Shown here: positions 12,632 to 23,637 of the stretch, in pieces
How the letters are laid out: each line of letters begins with the position of its first letter
How positions within the stretch are numbered: the stretch's first letter is position 1
Assembly (NCBI GenBank): GCA_036874045.1
Contig: CM072342.1
Coordinates: forward strand, 1,386,501 to 1,450,500
Length of the DNA: 64,000 nt
Direction: 5' to 3'
From: Cymodocea nodosa
Taxonomy: Eukaryota > Streptophyta > Magnoliopsida > Alismatales > Cymodoceaceae
Translations under genes and position numbers: made by a program
Notes under the pieces: generated by a model
The model's input: the letters and a program-made list of their open reading frames with translations, nothing else
The model's database searches: none
Told to the model about the DNA's origin: nothing

Positions 12632-12846
12632 GGTGTAGAGCTCCCTTCAATCCAAACGAGGACCTCGCAGAGCAACTACAGCTCCTGGTTTATGCAAGCC
12701 ACAGGCCTATCCCAACAACAACATGCATCATCAAGTGCAAAGGAACGAGGAAGAAGACCATGGGATAGGGCAGTGGAATCCATAAACCAGCAGCTGAACC
12801 AGCCCAACCGAGACCCACCTTTGGAAGTGAAGGAGCTCCACCCCCA
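12632..12846 (-). ncRNA. MIR159: MIR159 microRNA precursor
   Basis: Positions 12636-12656 on the minus strand are exactly the 21-nt miR159 sequence (begins TTTGGATTGAAGG, ends GGAGCTCTA). It is on the 3' arm, as in all miR159 genes. The 5' arm at about 12820-12841 reads GGAGCTCCTTCACTTCCAAA, the expected star strand, with mismatches at the usual places. Pairing continues down the long stem: CTGGTTTATG at about 12785-12794 on the minus strand matches the complement of the segment at about 12685-12694, and a second paired block lies nearer the loop. The total stem-loop of about 215 nt fits the long loop-to-base processed miR159/319 class. miR159 silences GAMYB-like MYB genes and shapes anther development and vegetative growth. 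miR319 would differ in the first bases, so miR159 is favoured. Confidence 0.95.
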
Positions 12847-12993
12847 AAACCCTAGCAAAGAAATATATACTTGGCAGTAACACAACAGCCCATTCCTTCA
12901 GACGAGCAAGACCATGTAAGGAGGAAGAGAATCTTAGGGTAGGGCTGGGAAGGGGAGCTGAAGAAGATGGTGGAGATGGAGGTGCAAGCGTTC

Positions 12994-13003
12994 AATATAT
13001 AAT
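12994..13003 (-). promoter_or_regulatory. TATA box for the MIR159 transcript
   Basis: TATATATT on the minus strand about 150 nt upstream of the hairpin. This would start transcription near 12965. A GA-rich stretch (13008-13035, CT-rich on the transcribed strand) lies just upstream, common in plant core promoters. Inferred from position and sequence only. Confidence 0.5.
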
Positions 13004-13049
13004 AAGAGGCGAAGGAGGAGGAGGGGGAGGAGGAAACATCAAAACATGG

Positions 13050-15916
13050 TGGTGGGGGTGGGTTGTTTTCTCCTTTGCCTTATGCCTTGGGAGGCGAGTT
13101 GAATGCGACTCGTCTGACCTTAATCACATGTTCACCAGTGGCCTTCAGGTTATAACAGGATAAAAAATTTAATTACAAATATAAACTTAAGATTTAGGTA
13201 TTTTCTCTTATCGGTACTTTAATTTTTTATCGATAATAGGAATAATCTTCACATTTAGGTATTTTCTCTTGTCGGTACTTTAATTTTTTTTATTTTTAAA
13301 TTACAGAATTTTATTTTTACAGCTTTTAAGATAATCAATCAACTCTTTTATTGCCAAAAATAATAATTAACTTACCGTGAAATGAAAATTGATATGATTC
13401 TGATAACTTAGGCGTTTTAATCGTTTATTTCGTACAATGACAACACTAGCAAGACAAAACCCTTCGATTCCATTTTTTTTCAAATAAAAAAAGTTTACGT
13501 GTCACTTTAAAAAATAAGCTGTAAATCTTAATTGTTGTTACTATTTTTTGGATTTTTTTTTTACCTTCACATCTAAGTGCACACATATATAGATTAAATA
13601 TTAGTTAAATAAGTCTTTACGTAATATTCAATGTAACTGGACGTATTTGTTATATTTTTATTTTGTAGTTAATTTCTTAATATATAGAAAAGTCCATGAC
13701 ACTGACGGTTACCGGTATTTATTTTTGAATTAAAGTAATCTCTACGATGCAACGAACGGCCGATACGAGAAATTCGATATCTTCCTAAATTGAATAATGA
13801 AGTTTTTTTTTTCCTTGTTATCACGATATTGATAGAAAAAACCTTACACCTAAATTCGAAAAAATACAATAAATATAAAAAAACCAATGTTTAAAAAAAT
13901 TATCGAGAGTAAAACTTTGCATTTTTTTTTTGCAAGATAAAAAAATGTGCAAGTACTAAAAAAATGACAGAAAAAGCGACAACCACATCACGGTCATCAT
14001 GCACAGTTGAGTTGGCATCGTTACCTAAGATTGCGAAAACTACTTTTTTTTCTTATTTTTATTTTTTTGATGGCTCTTTTTTTTTTAAAGAGCTTTACTT
14101 CTTTTTTTGGAATGTAGAGCTTTGCTACGTTATATAGACTCTTTTTTTTTTGAACTTTTTTCAACTGTTTACATATCTAGGAATTATTAATAACGATCTT
14201 CTATTAATTTACAAAAAAAATTGAATCCTCATAGAAAAAAAAAATTTTCCAGTGCGCCCTTGCTGACAAAGTTGTTTGTTGACCGATAAAGGCGATGTAG
14301 ACATTTCTTTACCGCCTCGATCCGACCGCCGTCACGTCGACGTCGCTGTCGCATCACATTAACATTAATTTTTCCTTTTTCACGGCACATCAACGTCAAT
14401 TTCTGATAATAATAATAATAATAATTTAATATTTTTAGATCGAAAATGTATTTATTTATTTTAACGGATTTTCTCAATTTTTATAAAGAAAACATTAGTA
14501 CCAATAGATTTTAAGTTAATACATCTAAGGTATAGAAATGAACTTCTAAAATATTTTTGACCATATATACGTATAATTTTATTTTTCTATAATAATAATA
14601 ATTTTTTTATTAATTAACCGAATATCATAAAATATCGAATGGTGATATCTGTTACATTCTCGATGGAACGTAAAAAACATTTATAAGAAATACTTTTATC
14701 GATTAAAAACGACCAAGTGGAAGAGTAACGGTGGTAGCAAGTGGGTTGAGTAGTGAACCATCTTAAGCGAGATGCTTTTCGTTGGAAGGATGGGATCTTT
14801 TCAATTGAGCAGAAGTTTTTAATGGCAGATTCATTTACGTAGAGCTTTTAAGTTACAAAAAGTAATAAATCATTTAACCTGAATTGAATCTTAAAACAAC
14901 CCTTTAACCTCTCTCGACATCCTTCGTTATTCCATCCTTAAAGAAGGTATAAAACTTGAGTATAATATAATCTTGCGCTGTTATCAAATCATATAATAAA
15001 AAGTAGTAAGAGTTAAATCTATCGTAAACACCAATATATAGTGACAATTTCCTCTTTTTTTGAGGGTTGAGAGCAAACAACCGGTGGGCATACCAGATTT
15101 TAATGTTCTGAAAAATCCAGATGGTGTTCCCAGGCAGATCGGAGGCGACCACAAATTTACTTTAAGCCATGCCGACACCGAACACGTAGGCCCCATGGTA
15201 ACGGTCAGAACAGAGCGAGGCATCTAATGTCGTATTTATCGTTCGTCATGAATGGGACGGTGCAGATTCCCCTCACTGCTTGTTACCTTGAAAGATGCGA
15301 GCACAAATGCAGGATTAGAAATAATAATATTTATGATTTTCACCACCGTTACCAAAAATAAATGGTCACGAAGGTGAGTGATGATTCCTTCTGCCGTGTG
15401 CATGCGCATACACGCGTCTGTCCCTCAGCAACAATAGCTGATACTCACCGTTAATGATGTGTGGATCATATTGCTGATAACTTGATTTGTCAGCATCAAC
15501 CATACGGAAATTGATCAGAATTTATTGAATCAGATGTTGGGCCTAATCTCTTCATGCGGTGTAATAACTGCAGACCCAGAAAGGGATCAGTTAAAAACCA
15601 TCTGGTAAATAAATCATGACTGAAACAATTGTTTTTTTATAATGATAATAATCTTTATATTTAGATCTTACCAGGAACAATATGAGTATTTTTTTCATAT
15701 TAATTAAATTATCATACTTGATTTGACGTAAACGAATAACAATAATTAGTAGTACAATGATATTCATAATCCTGCCTTAGACTGGAATTTTACCAAGCCT
15801 ATTGCACACCTGTTATTTTCTTTGATTACTTCGTGCTTTTACCGGTCTGAGTGCCTTCTTCTGCATTCCTGGAATCCAGCTTCATGATTCAACAAAAAAA
15901 ATTACATTGTTGGAAT
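13050..15916. other. AT-rich intergenic DNA
   Basis: Upstream region of MIR159, then AT-rich DNA with short A/T runs and a small (AAT)n tract at about 14406-14424. On the minus strand 15040-15225 reads like a short broken coding fragment (see findings). Nothing else recognised; 15600-15916 is the PPR gene's 3' flank. Confidence 0.5.
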
Positions 15917-18177
15917 TCACCAGAAGTCCTTGCAGGAGCAAATCCCATCTTTAAAATGGTGGAACCGTGTCCTGTCCCTCAGAACAATCTCTACACTGTA
16001 AACAAGTGATGACAGCTTCATGAAGGAGTGACAATCGTCGCATACTCTGAGATTTTTAGCTATGTGGATTCGGGATCCCTCCACTGAGTTGATCAATCCA
16101 AAGGACAGTGCAAGCTTCTCACTGTGTGACAGAATTACTTCTACCTTTTCCTCCTCCTCCTCCAAGTCGACCAAAACACTTGTGGTGTTTGGAGTGTAGC
16201 CTGCCATTTTGAGTTTCTTGACTACCTCACCCAACTTTGCATAGATCTCAGAAGATCTTGGATGGGTTTTATCTCCCACAGCAAATTCATGTACCAGGCC
16301 ACCCTGTTCAATCCAGCTGCATCCTCTTTCCTTCAGCAACCCTTTGTTTTTCATCCTTCTCCTTAATTCACCCACATCCCCCCACCTATTTGCCTTGGCA
16401 TAGATATTTGATAGAAGCACATGTGCCCCATCATGGCAAGGATCTATTTCTAGAAGTTTCCTTGCAGCTATTTCCCCAGTCTCGACGTCACCGTGGACCC
16501 TGGCAGCTCCCAGCAAAGATCCCCAGACAATGACATTTGGGCGCATGGGCATTGTGTCGATAAGCTTGAGCGCTTCATGGAGTAACTTGCCTCGGCCGAG
16601 AATGTCAACCATGCAACCATAGTGCTCAAGTTTAGGCGGTATATTGTGCTCATGTACCATGCTTTCAAAAATTCTTCGCCCATCTTCAATCAATCCAGAA
16701 TGAGCACAGCCATAAAGTAAACTGATGAATGTCACTTCGTTTGGAACGATACCGTCGGCCTTCATACTGTCAAACAGCCTTAGTGCAGCACCACCAGCCC
16801 CATGCATTGCGAGCCCAGTGATCATGCTTGTCCAGGAGATAACATTCTTCTCACGCATCCTATCAAAAACTCTCCATGCCATCTCCAATCTCCCACACTT
16901 TGAATACATATCAATAAGAGCATTTCCCACAGAAACATGTTCTCTAAATCCGTTCCTGCCAACAAAAATGTCAAGCCACTTGGCATGATCTAGCGCACCA
17001 AGGTGACCGCAGGAAGAAATCACGCTGAGCGTCACAATGCGATCTGGTTTGACACCTGCTGTCAGCATCTCGTTAAACAGAACGAGAGCCTCATTGTGCC
17101 GCTCACACTCGGCACAGCCGGAGATCATTGCACTCCATGAAACCAAGTCCTTTTCAGGCATCTCATCAAATATAACCCGAGCAACATCAATTTTCCCAGT
17201 CTTGGCATATCCAAAAACCAACGCTGTGGACGCCACCAAATTCTTGGGTCTGCTCATCTCATCATACAGTTTCTGTGCCAAATCCATGGAACCACAACTA
17301 GCGTACATGTTAATGAGTGCAGCCTGCAAGTGATCATCAACCTCAATAGAATTGGCACTTATGTAAGAATGAACTTCACTGCCAGCATTCAAATTCCCAA
17401 CTCGTGCGCATGCTGAGAGAACGGATACCAACACCACTTGGTCAGGACACGCATCAGATGCTTCTCGCATTTCATCGAACAGCATTATGACATCTTCGTA
17501 TCGACCACTCTGACAATAACTGCCGATTAAAGTTATGAACACTCCACACGAAAGAAATACACATCTTCGATTCAAAAGCACGAGGTTTGCACGTCTTACC
17601 CGTCCAACATGACACCCCAAGCGACAACATCCCTCTGGATCATATGATCGAACATTTTCCTCGCGTCGTCAGCACTCCCCCTCGCAGCGTAACAACGCAC
17701 CAACCCCGTCTGCACAAAAGGGTCCGACCCGAACCCACCCTTCTCCAAAACCCCATGTATTTCCCTTCCCTCCTCACCGCGACATCTTGCCGAGGCCCTG
17801 AGCAACGGCGGGAAGCTGAACCGGTCGAAAGCGAGACCCTCGAGCCTCATGTGTCGGTACGCCTCGAGAGCCAATCGTGGGTCGTAAGAGCGGGAGAGGC
17901 ACCTGAGGAGGCGGTTGCAGAGGGAAGTGGAGGGGGTCTGGACGTGGAGGAAGACCACGAGGGCGTAGTGGAGAGAGGAAGGGGTGGTTAAGGGGAGGGA
18001 CAGGAGCTTGGAGAAGAAGGTGGGGTGGAGGGTGACGGTGGCGGTGGATTTGAGGAGGTGGTTGTGGAGTTGCTTCAGGTGAGCGACGGTGGTTGCAGCG
18101 GCGAGGAGGTGGTGATGGCGTGTGGTGTGAAGGCGGGGCTTGGGAGGTGGGGGAAGGGGAACGAGCATGGTTTCCAT
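15917..18177 (-). CDS. DYW-class pentatricopeptide repeat protein (At4g14820-like)
   Basis: Two exons on the minus strand: 18177-17600 and 17519-15917, split by an 80-nt intron (GG|GTAAGA...CGGCAG|TTAT) that joins DG to YCQSG in a PPR motif; 726 residues. PPR P/L/S repeats run through the middle (for example SYDPRLALEAYRHM, KDLVSWSAMISGCA, NVISWTSMITGLAMHG). E/E+ motifs follow, then a C-terminal DYW domain with HSE at 658-660 and CDDC at 686-689, the zinc and deaminase residues. It ends in DFW instead of DYW. Such proteins direct C-to-U RNA editing in plastids or mitochondria. I start at METMLVP because the upstream in-frame Met at 18267 adds an unlike segment. The editing target cannot be read from sequence. 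Confidence 0.9.
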
Positions 18178-18345
18178 GACCAAACGACGCTGACGAGGGA
18201 CGGAAGCTTTCACACCCTCTATGCATGGAGCGCATCTTGTGGACGTGGGCGTTTGGTCGGGTCGCAATTAATCCGACCCGGTTCAGTGGATGACTCTCTT
18301 TTTTTATTTAAATAATTTTAAAAAATGAGAGCTTTCTGATCCCAA
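18178..18345. other. Short head-to-head gap
   Basis: About 170 bases between the PPR start codon and the first recognisable bases of the isomerase pseudogene. It presumably holds the PPR promoter and 5' UTR. No clear TATA box. Confidence 0.4.
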
Positions 18346-18351
18346 GCTCTG

Positions 18352-19088
18352 GTGCCCGTGGCAGCCCATCTTGCACAACTTCTCTACCCCTCCAACCCCA
18401 CGGGACTCCTGCCCTCCCCTCCTCCGCCACCGCCGGCCGCCGCCCTGTCCAAGGACGACCTGAAGGGCATCGCCATCCGCAAGGCCGTTGAGTTGGTCGA
18501 GTCCAACATGATCCTCGGCCTCGGCACCGGCTCCTCCGCCCACCACGCTCTGGAGTGAATCGGGGATCTACTCCGACAAGGGAAGCTCACCAACGGTCTC
18601 TCTCGGTATCCCCCTCACTTCGCTCGCGGCCCATCCCGTGGTCGACGTCGCAATAGACAGCACCGACGTGGTGGACCCTCTCCTCAACCTCGTAAAGGAC
18701 GAGGGGGGTCGTTTCTCCGGGAGAACATGATCGAAGGCTCCAGCAAGAGGTTCGTCGTAATCGTCGACGAGACGAAGCTCGTCCAGCGGATCGGGAGCAG
18801 CCGTCTAGCCGTACCGGTGGAGGTGATACAGTTCGGGCGGCAGCACACTCTCGGGAAGATCAAGGCGGTGTTACACCATCACCCCGGGTGCGAATGCGAG
18901 GCCAGGCTGAGTCTGACAACCCTAATTACGTGGTGGACTTGTTCTTCCAAGACGGCATTCACGCGGATTTGAATGTGATCAGCGACGAGCTCCTGAGTAT
19001 CACCGGCGTCGCCGAGCACGGGATCTTCCTCGGCCTTGCTACGTCGGCGATCGTCGCCGGGCAGGGTGGGGTGACCGTCATGTCATGA
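18352..19088 (+). pseudogene. Ribose-5-phosphate isomerase A pseudogene
   Basis: Recognisable RpiA blocks in order: KDDLKGIAIRKAVELVES and the GLGTGSSA phosphate loop (about 18450-18540), then VVDVAIDSTDVVDP, LNLVKDEGG, ENMIEGSSKRFVVIVDETKL, SRLAVPVEVIQF, NYVVDLFFQDGIHAD, and the end HGIFLGLATSAIVAGQGGVTVMS. It is broken in several ways. A TGA sits at 18556-18558 after HHALE. About 15 codons are missing after GKLTN, where the GIPTS segment should be. Frames shift near 18715 and 18905. The active-site GADEVD is STDVVD. The intact enzyme interconverts ribose-5-P and ribulose-5-P in the pentose phosphate and Calvin cycles. It has no introns; plant RPI genes are often intronless, so this is not proof of retroposition. 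Confidence 0.88.
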
Positions 19089-19858
19089 TAAATAAGGGTG
19101 AATTATAATTTTTTTCTTGATTTTTTTTATTAATTACTTTTTTGGTTGTTGGGCAGAATTGGTCATCCTTTCAAGGAAAATTGGGCTCAAATTTTTCATA
19201 ATAGCAGAATTTTCGTCTATGTTGAATTATTTTGTTATTACTTCTTTAAATCTTAAATTGAGTTATATATTTAATAATCTAGGTTATTATCTATTATGTA
19301 TTAAAATTTAAACTTGATGAAAGTTATATTCATTTAGATAATTTAATTACAAATTAATGTCCAAAATATAACGAGACCTAGTGAATTCTAAATATTTAGA
19401 TGGAGTACTTACCTAGTTGAAATGATAGTTTTATCATGTATTTATTATAATCTAATAACTTAATCCATCTGATTATTTTTACGTTTCTATGTATTCAAAT
19501 GATATATAAATTTACTCCGAGAAAAGTTAACTAAAGGCACCAAACAAACCTGTTGTATTTTAAATGTTTATGTTTTATATTTAAATATAATTATATATTT
19601 AGTTTATCTGTAATATATTATTTTTCATTTAAAATTTAGCAAAAGTACATTTATATCAGAAATCAATACTTATTTAATTTAAGTAAAAATTTACTTTGTA
19701 TTTATAACGAGAAAATAAAATCTATATAATATTATAGAAAAAGTTATTAAAAACAACCTCTATAAATTTATGTATGGGGATGGATCTATAAATTCCGCCC
19801 GTTATTAGTTATAAATTCCCTCCTTTTTCCAAACCGGTGGCATCGAAGGCGATTGCTC
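19089..19858. other. AT-rich intergenic DNA
   Basis: Very AT-rich, no gene or repeat recognised. The last about 60 bases are the UBL5 5' flank. Confidence 0.5.
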
Positions 19859-19866
19859 TAGGGTTT
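19859..19866 (+). promoter_or_regulatory. Telo-box upstream of UBL5
   Basis: TAGGGTTT, 32 nt before the UBL5 ATG, the same motif and place as in RACK1 and SDA1. Confidence 0.55.
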
Positions 19867-19898
19867 TTCGGGATCCCTCGCCCTCGTCGGAAGCGAAG

Positions 19899-20120
19899 AT
19901 GATCGAGGTGGTGCTGAACGACAGGCTGGGGAAGAAGGTGCGGGTGAAGTGCAACGAGGACGACACCATCGGAGACCTGAAGAAATTGGTGGCCGCGCAG
20001 ACGGGGACTAGGGCGGACAAGATCCGCATCCAAAAGTGGTACACCATCTACAAGGACCACATCACACTCAAGGACTACGAAGTCCACGACGGCATGGGTC
20101 TGGAGCTGTACTACAATTGA
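19899..20120 (+). CDS. UBL5: Ubiquitin-like protein 5 (Hub1)
   Basis: A single uninterrupted 73-codon frame encoding the complete, highly conserved UBL5/Hub1 fold: [20 protein letters not shown] at the start, [20 protein letters not shown] in the middle and GMGLELYYN at the end. Unlike ubiquitin it ends in YY plus one residue rather than GG, so it is not conjugated. Hub1 binds Snu66/SART1-type proteins non-covalently and modulates pre-mRNA splicing; worm UBL5 also acts in the mitochondrial stress response. The residue after ADKI is Arg where I remember Val in the family, the only notable change. A CTCTCAG|GTCGGT at about 20158 could be a 3' UTR splice donor, with UTR exons further down, but that is inference. 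Confidence 0.96.
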   Translation: MIEVVLNDRLGKKVRVKCNEDDTIGDLKKLVAAQTGTRADKIRIQKWYTIYKDHITLKDYEVHDGMGLELYYN

Positions 20121-20352
20121 TCGGCACGACGGTCGCTGCAGCTTTCGTATCTCTCAGGTCGGTCTTGCCCCCTTTTGCTTTACGCTCTTTCTCGAAAATT
20201 GTGGATGTGTTTAGGGTTTTTTGGTAGAAAGTTTCGGTCTTTTGTATTCGATGCTTAAGCAAATTAGTTTTGAATACGGCGTAGGTTATTGTCTTATTAC
20301 CTATTCTCGTTGTTTTCTCCAATCATAAAATTGGGTACTTATTACCTTGGAA

Positions 20353-20795
20353 GTTACCATATTGAAACTTGTGGATCTGACATCCTTCAACATTTTGATT
20401 CTTATTCTAGGAAATTATTGGTTTTTTTGTGTGTTTGGGCATATGATTCTCTTTTTTGGTTTCTCCTCACCCTCTCAACAAGTTGTGTTTCGTGTATCAA
20501 GTCCTCTATATATTCAAGTATCGTATTGAATCTTTCTAGATTCAAAATCCTTCAATGTTTTGATTCTTATTCTGAGAAATCAATTTTTTTTTGTGCGTCA
20601 GAACATATTGCTCTCAATTTGGTGGATTCCAAGGAGTTCCATCTAGTATAAAAGTCACACACTTCTATTTATATTGAAGTACCATGTTGAAACTTTGTGG
20701 ATTTGACATACTTCAATATTATGATTCTTATTCTAGGAAATTGTTTTTTCTTGTGGCATATGTTTCTCCTGTTGGTTTCTTATCCCGGTTGAATT
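20353..20795 (+). repeat. Three degenerate tandem copies, period about 163 bp
   Basis: Copies begin near 20353, 20518 and 20680. Each has TACCATRTTGAAAC-like, GACATCCTTCAA-like and TTTTGATTCTTATTCTAGGAAAT-like blocks, then a T run and a CATATG or ACATAT block. They lie in the putative 3' transcribed region of UBL5. They do not match a known repeat I recognise. Confidence 0.75.
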
Positions 20796-22109
20796 TAACA
20801 TGTTCTGATAAAAATCAGATAACTGTTTTTATGTGTCCACTTTTCATGCAATCGGGAATCAATATATGCGGTATGACTACCACATATGGCAGTATAATCT
20901 TTTGTCCAAGTAGATAAAATTTTCATCGAGTATACTATCAAATTGTAGATGGCTATTCAAATATGGAATTTTGTGTTTGTATATTTTGCAACATTTAAAA
21001 GATACTGACGCCCCTTGTATGGAGTGCTTTGGTAACTATGTTAATTGTACTAATTGTGAAGTTTTCGTCCAGAATATATTATTTTAAATTACTTGTGGTC
21101 TTTCTGTTGAATTCTATGTTGGTTAATCTCCGCGTTTCTGCAGTACTGACCATGCTTGGGTCTGTTTGGCATGCAGATCTGTTGGCATTTACTGAATACA
21201 CGCTGGAAAACAACAGATGAATGTAGTACCTGATAATGGTGTTAAACAATATTTGCAGCTTTTGCTGACTATGTAATGGTATTGATATGGCTTAAACGCC
21301 GAACAATGCATGCTAGCAGTTATTGGTAAACTTGTATTGGTATGGACCTGCCCGTATTTGCGTACATTTCGGCGGAAATAATCTGATATATCGTAATGTA
21401 GACATATGGTATGCTTATTTTATTAATGTGCTGAAGCATTGTGTGAAAGGTCATCGTCGGAGAAGCCTCGTTTATGAAAGCAAGATGGATTGGTCTTATA
21501 TTTGTGATGCGCTTTTGCATAATTAGCGGCACTCTTGGCTTCTGCAAAATTTTTATTTATCATGCATTAGGAACATAATAATGGTTTTTTGTGAGGATCA
21601 TTGGCTGGTTCTGTGCAGGGTGTAAGTGTAGAGCGGATTTGAACAGAATTAACCTACCTGAGTCTGTAACCATGTGACGTATGAATGTCTTATTAATAAT
21701 GGGTTAATTATTTAGATATTTGAAGTTGCATTTGATGGATTCAACTAAATTAGGACAATATCTGAGTAGGAAAATCAAAATATGGCTAATATCTGAATTT
21801 TAGGAATTTCTATGTGAATATTTGAATTGGAAAATCTAACGTTCAATATGACTATTTTACATTGATATGTTATATTTTATCTGTAAAAGGATCGATTTGA
21901 ATTGAAATACGATTATGTTATGTGGTAAATTTATAAATGAAATAAGAAATATAAATTCTATCAGAGTTTCGAATATGATGTATCACATAAGTAAAGAATT
22001 TCGTATCAAATTTTAATTGGTGGATATGATGTATATCTAAATTCGTTCCATACTTTTTTTCAGATATAAATTTCAAAATTAGATTAAGGTTCGTTAAATT
22101 TTAGATTTA
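20796..22109. other. UBL5 downstream region
   Basis: No coding gene. 21130-21240 has CTGCAG and TGCAG acceptor-like sites and could contain a UBL5 UTR exon. 21680-22100 is AT-rich with short ATTTGAATTTT-like words. Nothing else seen. Confidence 0.4.
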
Positions 22110-23637
22110 GGTGGTGTTTGTGCATGCAGAAACTATAGAAAATGAAAGAAAGGAAATCATTTACTGGAATTTCTATTGTTTGTGCACAAAGGAAACAAGG
22201 GGAAAACATTTTCCCTTATTACCTTCATATAAAAACTTACAACAAACTCATTTCGTCGCTCTACCTATCTGAAATTTGACGAAAAACATTTTCGTCGAGT
22301 TCGATTTACGAATCCCTCCTGTCGAGAGCCCTCCCTCCCTCGAGCTCGACAAATCGACAAAGGGGAAAGGATCGTCATACGCTCTATTGCCTGTTTGTCG
22401 CCTTGACCTCGCCGAACGCTCTACCGCCACGCACTCTATCGACAGGGAACAACAGGATGAAGTCGGTGCTGGTCAGGCTGCAAGGTGTGGTGAAGAAGGT
22501 AGTGGGGCTTGACGGTTGGCATTGGCTGGTTGGTGCTCTTTCTTCACTTAGGTGAACTGATATTGATTACCGTGATTTTGGGTTTCTTGGACAATGTGGT
22601 CGAAATTGGTGGGATCATATTTTGGGTTTGAGAAGTTTGGTACCCTTTCGAGAAGGAGAGGCGAAGGAGTTGTCGACCCTTTCGTGCTGGAGGAGGAGCC
22701 CTTCTGGGCCCTGATGAGGAGTCATTCAAATTATTTGTTTATATAAATCATAATATTGAAAGTGCTAAATGTTATGTATATTGTGTAGGTAAATATTATT
22801 TGGTAGATGCAGGATTCCTAAATCGTCCGAAATTTATTTCTCCATTTCGAGGTGTACGATATCATTTATCAGAATATGATCAAAATCGAGCTCCAAGTAA
22901 CGTAGTAGAGAATTTCAATTATAGACATTCTCAATTGAGAAATGTTATAAAATGTACATTTGGAGTGATTAAGCATCGATTTACAATTTTACGAGGTTAC
23001 ATGCCATATACATTTGAAACATAAGTTAAAATTGTTTTAGCATGTTTTCTTGTCCATAATTTCATTAGAAGAGCAGATCGAGAAAACTTATTACAAGATC
23101 TAGCAGATGAATTGCGGGAAGAAAATGTTGTATTAAATGAAGAATTTGTTAACAATGTTGAAGAAGATAATGTACATTGTTCTGTTAATTTGAACATGAA
23201 ACAAAATAAATTAGTATCTGATGTAATGTGTGAAAGAATTATGTATTCCATGTAAGAGAGGGATAATATGTAAAAAAATATATTCAATGTAGTTTTAATG
23301 AATTTTACTTTTGATGAAAAAGTTATTTTATACGTACATTTTGTATAGTTATTTGAAGTCAATACATTAAAAATTTAGAAATATTAATAATATATATTTA
23401 AAATAATTTATAAAGATAAATTTAAACTATTTAAAAAAATTTATTATCATTTCATATCATTTTCTAGTACGCACAAATAGCTCAAGTTTTTCTATCATTT
23501 TATTTCATTTTTTACTGTACACGAACATTATTTTATTTTGTATAATTTCATGTTATTTTTTCTTCTTTTCATTTCACACCATTTTCTGTATCTACTGTTG
23601 TTTTATTTTTCGTCAGAAAATATACACAAACGGACCC
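22110..23637 (+). mobile_element. PIF/Harbinger DNA transposon, degenerate
   Basis: A 1,528-bp element bounded by TTA target duplications (22107-22109 and 23638-23640). Terminal inverted repeats are imperfect: GGTGGTGTTTGTGCAT at the left against GGGTCCGTTTGTGTAT at the right, 11 of 16 equal. The right half holds a transposase remnant (22789-23256). A GC-rich block at about 22280-22720 has no transposase similarity and may be captured sequence. The 3-bp TTA duplication is the hallmark of PIF/Harbinger. Confidence 0.85.
22789..23256 (+). pseudogene. Harbinger transposase, C-terminal fragment
   Basis: Begins after a TGTGTAG acceptor with GKYYLVDAGF, continues RGVRYHLSEY and FNYRHSQLRNVIKCTFGVIK, the DDE_4 nuclease signature of Harbinger transposases, then an in-frame TAA near 23022 and CFLVHNFIRR onward to a stop at 23256. 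In active relatives the last signature normally reads IERxFG; here it is IKCTFG, so the acidic residue appears lost. With the internal stop and missing N-terminal exons it cannot be active. Confidence 0.85.
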
